A stretch of 64,000 bases of DNA, from positions 151,511,044-151,575,043 of the forward strand of contig JBAIZL010000001.1 in NCBI GenBank assembly GCA_036971475.1, written 5' to 3'. Both the position numbers and the translations under genes were made by a program. Within the stretch, counting starts at the first letter, position 1. Each line of letters starts with the position of its first letter. The notes under the pieces are model-generated. The model had not been told where the DNA came from, did not search any database, and saw only the letters and a program-made list of their open reading frames with translations. This DNA comes from Prosapia bicincta. Taxonomy: Eukaryota > Arthropoda > Insecta > Hemiptera > Cercopidae. Below, piece after piece: positions 59,641 through 64,000 of this stretch.

Positions 59641-60923
59641 AGGGTTCGCCATTTTAGTTTGAGGTAGCTACCACCAACTAACGCTATCCCCTCCATTTTC
59701 TTTCTGAAACCAAGCCACTCCTTTTAAACGCATTTTCAACTTTTGCAAAATTACTTTTATTTAAACTTTAAAATTTCTAAAAGCTCCCCAAAAATTCAAA
59801 AAAAAATTTTAATTATTTGAGAGTGAGAGAGAGAGAGAGAGAGAGAAGCTAAAATCTGACCTTTCCGGAGTTACGTCCCTTATGGTCCTTCGTTGGCTTC
59901 TCATCACTCCCTCTTTTGTGGCTAGTCGTCTTGAATGTTGGACTCGTCCAAACTGGCGTCACCTCTGCTCCATTTTCCCCCTGTTGTCGCCTGGCCAACA
60001 CAAACGATACGCTTTTTTGTTGCGCGAAATTATACCTTTTTATTTATACTTTTAATTTAAAGTCTTGGATCTAGTCTTTTAATACGCCTTTATCACTGTC
60101 TCTATAATTTTAAAAATGAATTTTACTCCCAGTTTTGATCTACTCTTTGTTTTATATTACACAGTTTAAATTTAGCCTAAATTTTATAAGTTAATTTGGT
60201 TACTTTTTACTCTAACTTTTTAACCACTTTAATTTTAGGCGCTGTTCCTTTTTTCATATTAGCAATGACTCAAAACTTTTATTCGACCTATTTTTCTGCA
60301 ACAATATCCTTGAGGACGCTACAACATTGCTGTTTAACGACGAAATCCACTTTTGGAGAGTTTCCTCCCCAAAAGGGTTTTAAAACACACGGCACTACAT
60401 TAGTAGTTGTAATCTCACATCTTTTATTGCTGGCTAAGATCAATGTAAAGTTGTTAAGGACGCCGTTGGTAATTAACGTAGGATTTATTACTGTAATAAT
60501 TGTTAAGTGGAAGGTCGAAACGCGTTATTATCAACCATTTAAGCTGGTTCAATTAATTAAGTGGTAAATAGTTTTACAAACCTTGGTTTACATTTTTTTA
60601 AACAATTTGGGTAAATAACATAGAGGTCAGTAAGTGATTGCAAATTCTTATATTTCTGTTAATAGCTTCGGGGATGTTTGGTGAAAGATGGATCTCCTAA
60701 GAATGATGACTATGATAAAATAAAAATGTGAAATATTGTATGTGTACCGTGTAATCTTTATTTCATTTGAGATGATGTTTTAAATTATTTTTAAAACTAC
60801 TTTAGTTACGATTCAATCTTTGAGTGAATTTATCCTGTTATTACGTTCATTTTCCGTAAAAGATGTTTGTTTCAAATGAATATTTCTAATTAAGCTATTA
60901 ATTTGAGTATTTGCGTTTTTTAG
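59641..60923 (+). other. SPH intron 3, right part
   Basis: Contains a (GA)n run at 59821-59847 and a GC-richer patch at 59850-60010. A 123-codon open frame at 60196-60567 has no recognised domain. The intron ends GTTTTTTAG. Confidence 0.45.
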
Positions 60924-61068
60924 GTCGTCAAGCGTTAATAGTATACAGGTAGCCACTGGGTCTAATGAATTTATGGGTGATGATGCAGCCGTCAGTGCCG
61001 TAAAAAGCTACAAAATCCACGAGAATTATTCCAGTACTACAAACGACAATGACATTGCATTAATCCAG
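60924..61068 (+). CDS. serine protease homologue exon 4: aspartate motif
   Basis: A 145-nt exon between TTTTTTAG and GTGAGT. With the two bases from exon 3 it reads ESSSVNSIQVATGSNEF, then VSAVKSYKIHENYSSTTNDN, then DIALIQ. VxxYKIHxxYxxxxxxNDIALIxL is the chymotrypsin-fold region with the catalytic Asp in DIAL, which is retained. Together with exon 3 this shows the domain fold is kept while the histidine is lost. The Ser loop and C-terminus lie beyond the window. Phase 0 at the end. Confidence 0.88.
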
Positions 61069-61369
61069 GTGAGTCATAAGCTCATGTTTTGTTTTAAATA
61101 CTTCAAAAGACGGTGATAAAAAACATTTTTCGAGCGATCCGTTAATGTGATTACTTTATCAGTTAGCACCTTCTGAAAATGAGTTTTCGATGGTTTTATT
61201 TTAGACTATATTAAATACATTTCTTATTTCACAAAGTTTAAAATTTGTAAACAAAGCTATGTAAATATAAAAACTCATATTCATATCTTAACAATGAATA
61301 ATTAAGTCTCCAGGTTACTTCCAATTTGTTTAATAAAATAATTTTATAAACTGATTCTACAAAATTAAA

Positions 61370-64000
61370 ATTATTATTTCTGTTGTTATTTGATTCTATA
61401 TTCGCTTTAAAAATTAGTTTTTTACTAAAAACACTTGAACATATATTACGAGTAGTTAGTTTTACTTTGCTATCATAGCACTTACTATTTTTGATTATTG
61501 AGGACGACCGTTTCGGGAGATGTGCAGCATTGCCAGACCGTAACTCAAGTTCAAGTGTTTTTAGTATTATTATTTCTGTTGTTCTTTGATTCTATATTCG
61601 CTTTAGTAATTAGTTTTTTTACTACAAACACTTGAACATATATTACGATTAGCTAGTTTTACTTTGCTATCATAGCACTTACTATTTTTGATTATTGAGG
61701 ACGACCGTTTCGGGAGATGTGCAGCATTGCCAGACCGTAACTCAAGTTCAAGTGTTTTTAGTATTATTATTTCTGTTGTTCTTTGATTCTATATTCGCTT
61801 TAGAAATTATTTTTTTACTAAAACACTTGAACATATATTACGAGTAGTTAGTTCTACTTTGCTATCATAGCACTTACTATTTTTGATTATTGAGGACGAC
61901 CGTTTCGGGAGATGTGCAGCATTGCCAGACCGTAACTCAAGTTCAAGTGTTTTTAGTATTATTATTTCTGTTGTTCTTTGATTCTATATTCGCTTTAGAA
62001 ATTATTTTTTTACTAAAACACTTGAACATATATTACGAGTAGTTAGTTCTACTTTGCTATCATAGCACTTACTATTTTTGATTATTGAGGACGACCGTTT
62101 CGGGAGATGTGCAGCATTGCCAGACCGTAACTCAAGTTCAAGTGTTTTTAGTATTATTATTTCTGTTGTTCTTTGATTCTATATTCGCTTTAGTAATTAG
62201 TTTTTTTACTAAAACACTTGAACATATATTACGAGTAGTTAGTTTTACTTTGCTATCATAGCACTTACTATTTTTGATTATTGAGGTCGACCGTTTCGGG
62301 AGATGTGCAGCATTGTCAGACCGTAACTCAAGTTTAAGTGTTTTTAGTATTATTATTTCTGTTGTTCTTTGATTCTATATTCGCTTTAGAAATTATTTTT
62401 TTACTAAAACACTTGAACATATATTACGAGTAGTTAGTTCTACTTTGCTATCATAGCACTTACTATTTTTGATTATTGAGGTCGACCGTTTCGGGAGATG
62501 TGCAGCATTGTCAGACCGTAACTCAAGTTTAAGTGTTTTTAGTATTATTATTTCTGTTGTTCTTTGATTCTATATTCGCTTTAGTAATTAGTTTTTTTAC
62601 TAAAACACTTGAACATATATTACGAGTAGTTAGTTTTACTTTGCTATCATAGCACTTACTATTTTTGATTATTGAGGTCGACCGTTTCGGGAGATGTGCA
62701 GCATTGCCAGACCGTAACTCAAGTTCAAGTGTTTTTAGTATTATTATTTCTGTTGTTCTTTGATTCTATATTCGCTTTAGTAATTAGTTTTTTTACTAAA
62801 ACACTTGAACATATATTACGAGTAGTTAGTTTTACTTTGCTATCATAGCACTTACTATTTTTGATTATTGAGGTCGACCGTTTCGGGAGATGTGCAGCAT
62901 TGCCAGACCGTAACTCAAGTTCAAGTGTTTTTAGTATTATTATTTCTGTTGTTCTTTGATTCTATATTCGCTTTAAAAATTAGTTTTTTACTAAAACACT
63001 TGAACATATATTACGAGTAGTTAGTTTTACTTTGCTATCATAGCACTTACTATTTTTGATTATTGAGGACGACCGTTTCGGGAGATGTGCAGCATTGCCA
63101 GACCGTAACTCAAGTTCAAGTGTTTTTAGTATTATTATTTCTGTTGTTCTTTGATTCTATATTCGCTTTAAAAATTAGTTTTTTACTAAAACACTTGAAC
63201 ATATATTACGAGTAGTTAGTTCTACTTTGCTATCATAGCACTTACTATTTCTGATTATTGAGGTCGACCGTTTCGGGAGATGTGCAGCATTGTCAGACCG
63301 TAACTCAAGTTTAAGTGTTTTTAGTAGTATTATTTCTGTTGTTCTTTGATTCTATATTCGCTTTAAAAATTAGTTTTTTACTAAAACACTTGAACATATA
63401 TTACGAGTAGTTAGTTCTACTTTGCTATCATAGCACTTACTATTTTTGATTATTGAGGACGACCGTTTCGGGAGATGTGCAGCATTGCCAGACCGTAACT
63501 CAAGTTCAAGTGTTTTTAGTATTATTATTTCTGTTGTTATTTGATTCTATATTCGCTTTAAAAATTAGTTTTTTACTAAAACACTTGAACATATATTACG
63601 AGTAGTTAGTTCTACTTTGCTATCATAGCACTTACTATTTCTGATTATTGAGGTCGACCGTTTCGGGAGATGTGCAGCATTGTCAGACCGTAACTCAAGT
63701 TCAAGTGTTTTTAGTATTATTATTTCTGTTGTTCTTTGATTCTATATTCGCTTTAAAAATTAGTTTTTTACTAAAACACTTGAACATATATTACGAGTAG
63801 TTAGTTCTACTTTGCTATCATAGCACTTACTATTTCTGATTATTGAGGTCGACCGTTTCGGGAGATGTGCAGCATTGTCAGACCGTAACTCAAGTTCAAG
63901 TGTTTTTAGTATTATTATTTCTGTTGTTCTTTGATTCTATATTCGCTTTAAAAATTAGTTTTTTACTAAAACACTTGAACATATATTACGAGTAGTTAGT
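61370..64000. repeat. 195-197-bp tandem array of a foldback unit, ~13 copies
   Basis: Starts of the aggacgaccgtttcgggag phrase at 61501, 61698, 61893 and 62088 give periods of 197, 195 and 195; it continues to the window end. Each unit is itself a foldback, bounded by ctaaaacacttgaac and gttcaagtgtttttag. On the minus strand it carries CTCCCGAAACGG and related phrases. These features match the element at 19010-19202. Units differ by consistent variants (gaggacgacc against gaggtcgacc, ttgccagac against ttgtcagac) that occur in blocks. It lies in SPH intron 4. Confidence 0.95.

Noticed and set aside
60196..60567. 123-codon plus-strand frame as a membrane protein
   Set aside because: It lies within an intron on a T-rich strand, which gives hydrophobic codons by composition. 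No domain or splice evidence.

Overview
This window is eukaryotic nuclear DNA: AT-rich, with short phase-consistent exons separated by kilobase introns, GT-AG splice junctions and many animal-type transposable elements. The mix (insect-style mariner, K02A2.6-type Gypsy, Penelope-like elements with GIY-YIG domains, hAT, a serine protease homologue with an arthropod-like N-terminus) suggests an arthropod, probably an insect. I cannot name the species.

Two host genes are supported. (1) Minus strand, 12833 down to 819 and running off the left edge: the first four coding exons (28+45+66+55 codons, all phase 0) of the GA-binding protein beta subunit, the ankyrin-repeat partner of the ETS factor GABP-alpha. 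(2) Plus strand, 31013 to 61068 and running off the right edge: the first four exons of a secreted chymotrypsin-fold serine protease homologue. It has a signal peptide, an ITGG start and the DIAL aspartate motif, but the catalytic histidine and its partner cysteine are replaced, so it is predicted to be catalytically dead. Its introns are about 6.1, 16.4 and 7.2 kb and are largely made of repeats.

Region by region. 1-12.8 kb: the GABPB introns carry Penelope-like (PLE) copies, a 172-bp spacerless palindrome, inverted terminal-repeat pairs and two mariner relics, one apparently inserted beside or into the other. 12.8-31 kb: gene-free DNA with decayed Tigger-like and PLE relics, foldback repeats and a 240-bp CA microsatellite. 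31-37 kb: SPH intron 1, with a hAT relic and a foldback element whose core is a 55-bp minisatellite. 37-53.7 kb: SPH intron 2, dominated by a broken, partly inverted Gypsy element in which three different stretches have each expanded into a tandem array (63-bp, 53-bp and 45/46-bp units). The largest has about 146 copies over 6.7 kb. 53.8-60.9 kb: intron 3, with a 50-bp array and a G-poor tract. 61.1-64 kb: intron 4, with a 195-197-bp tandem array that runs off the window.

The two most interesting points are these. First, one retrotransposon appears to have seeded three separate satellites, the biggest of which starts as a 15-codon in-frame repeat of RNase H coding sequence. Second, there is a recurrent class of head-to-head foldback repeats, several of which carry hammerhead-ribozyme-like cores and are related to PLE termini; one of them appears to have been amplified tandemly at 61-64 kb.
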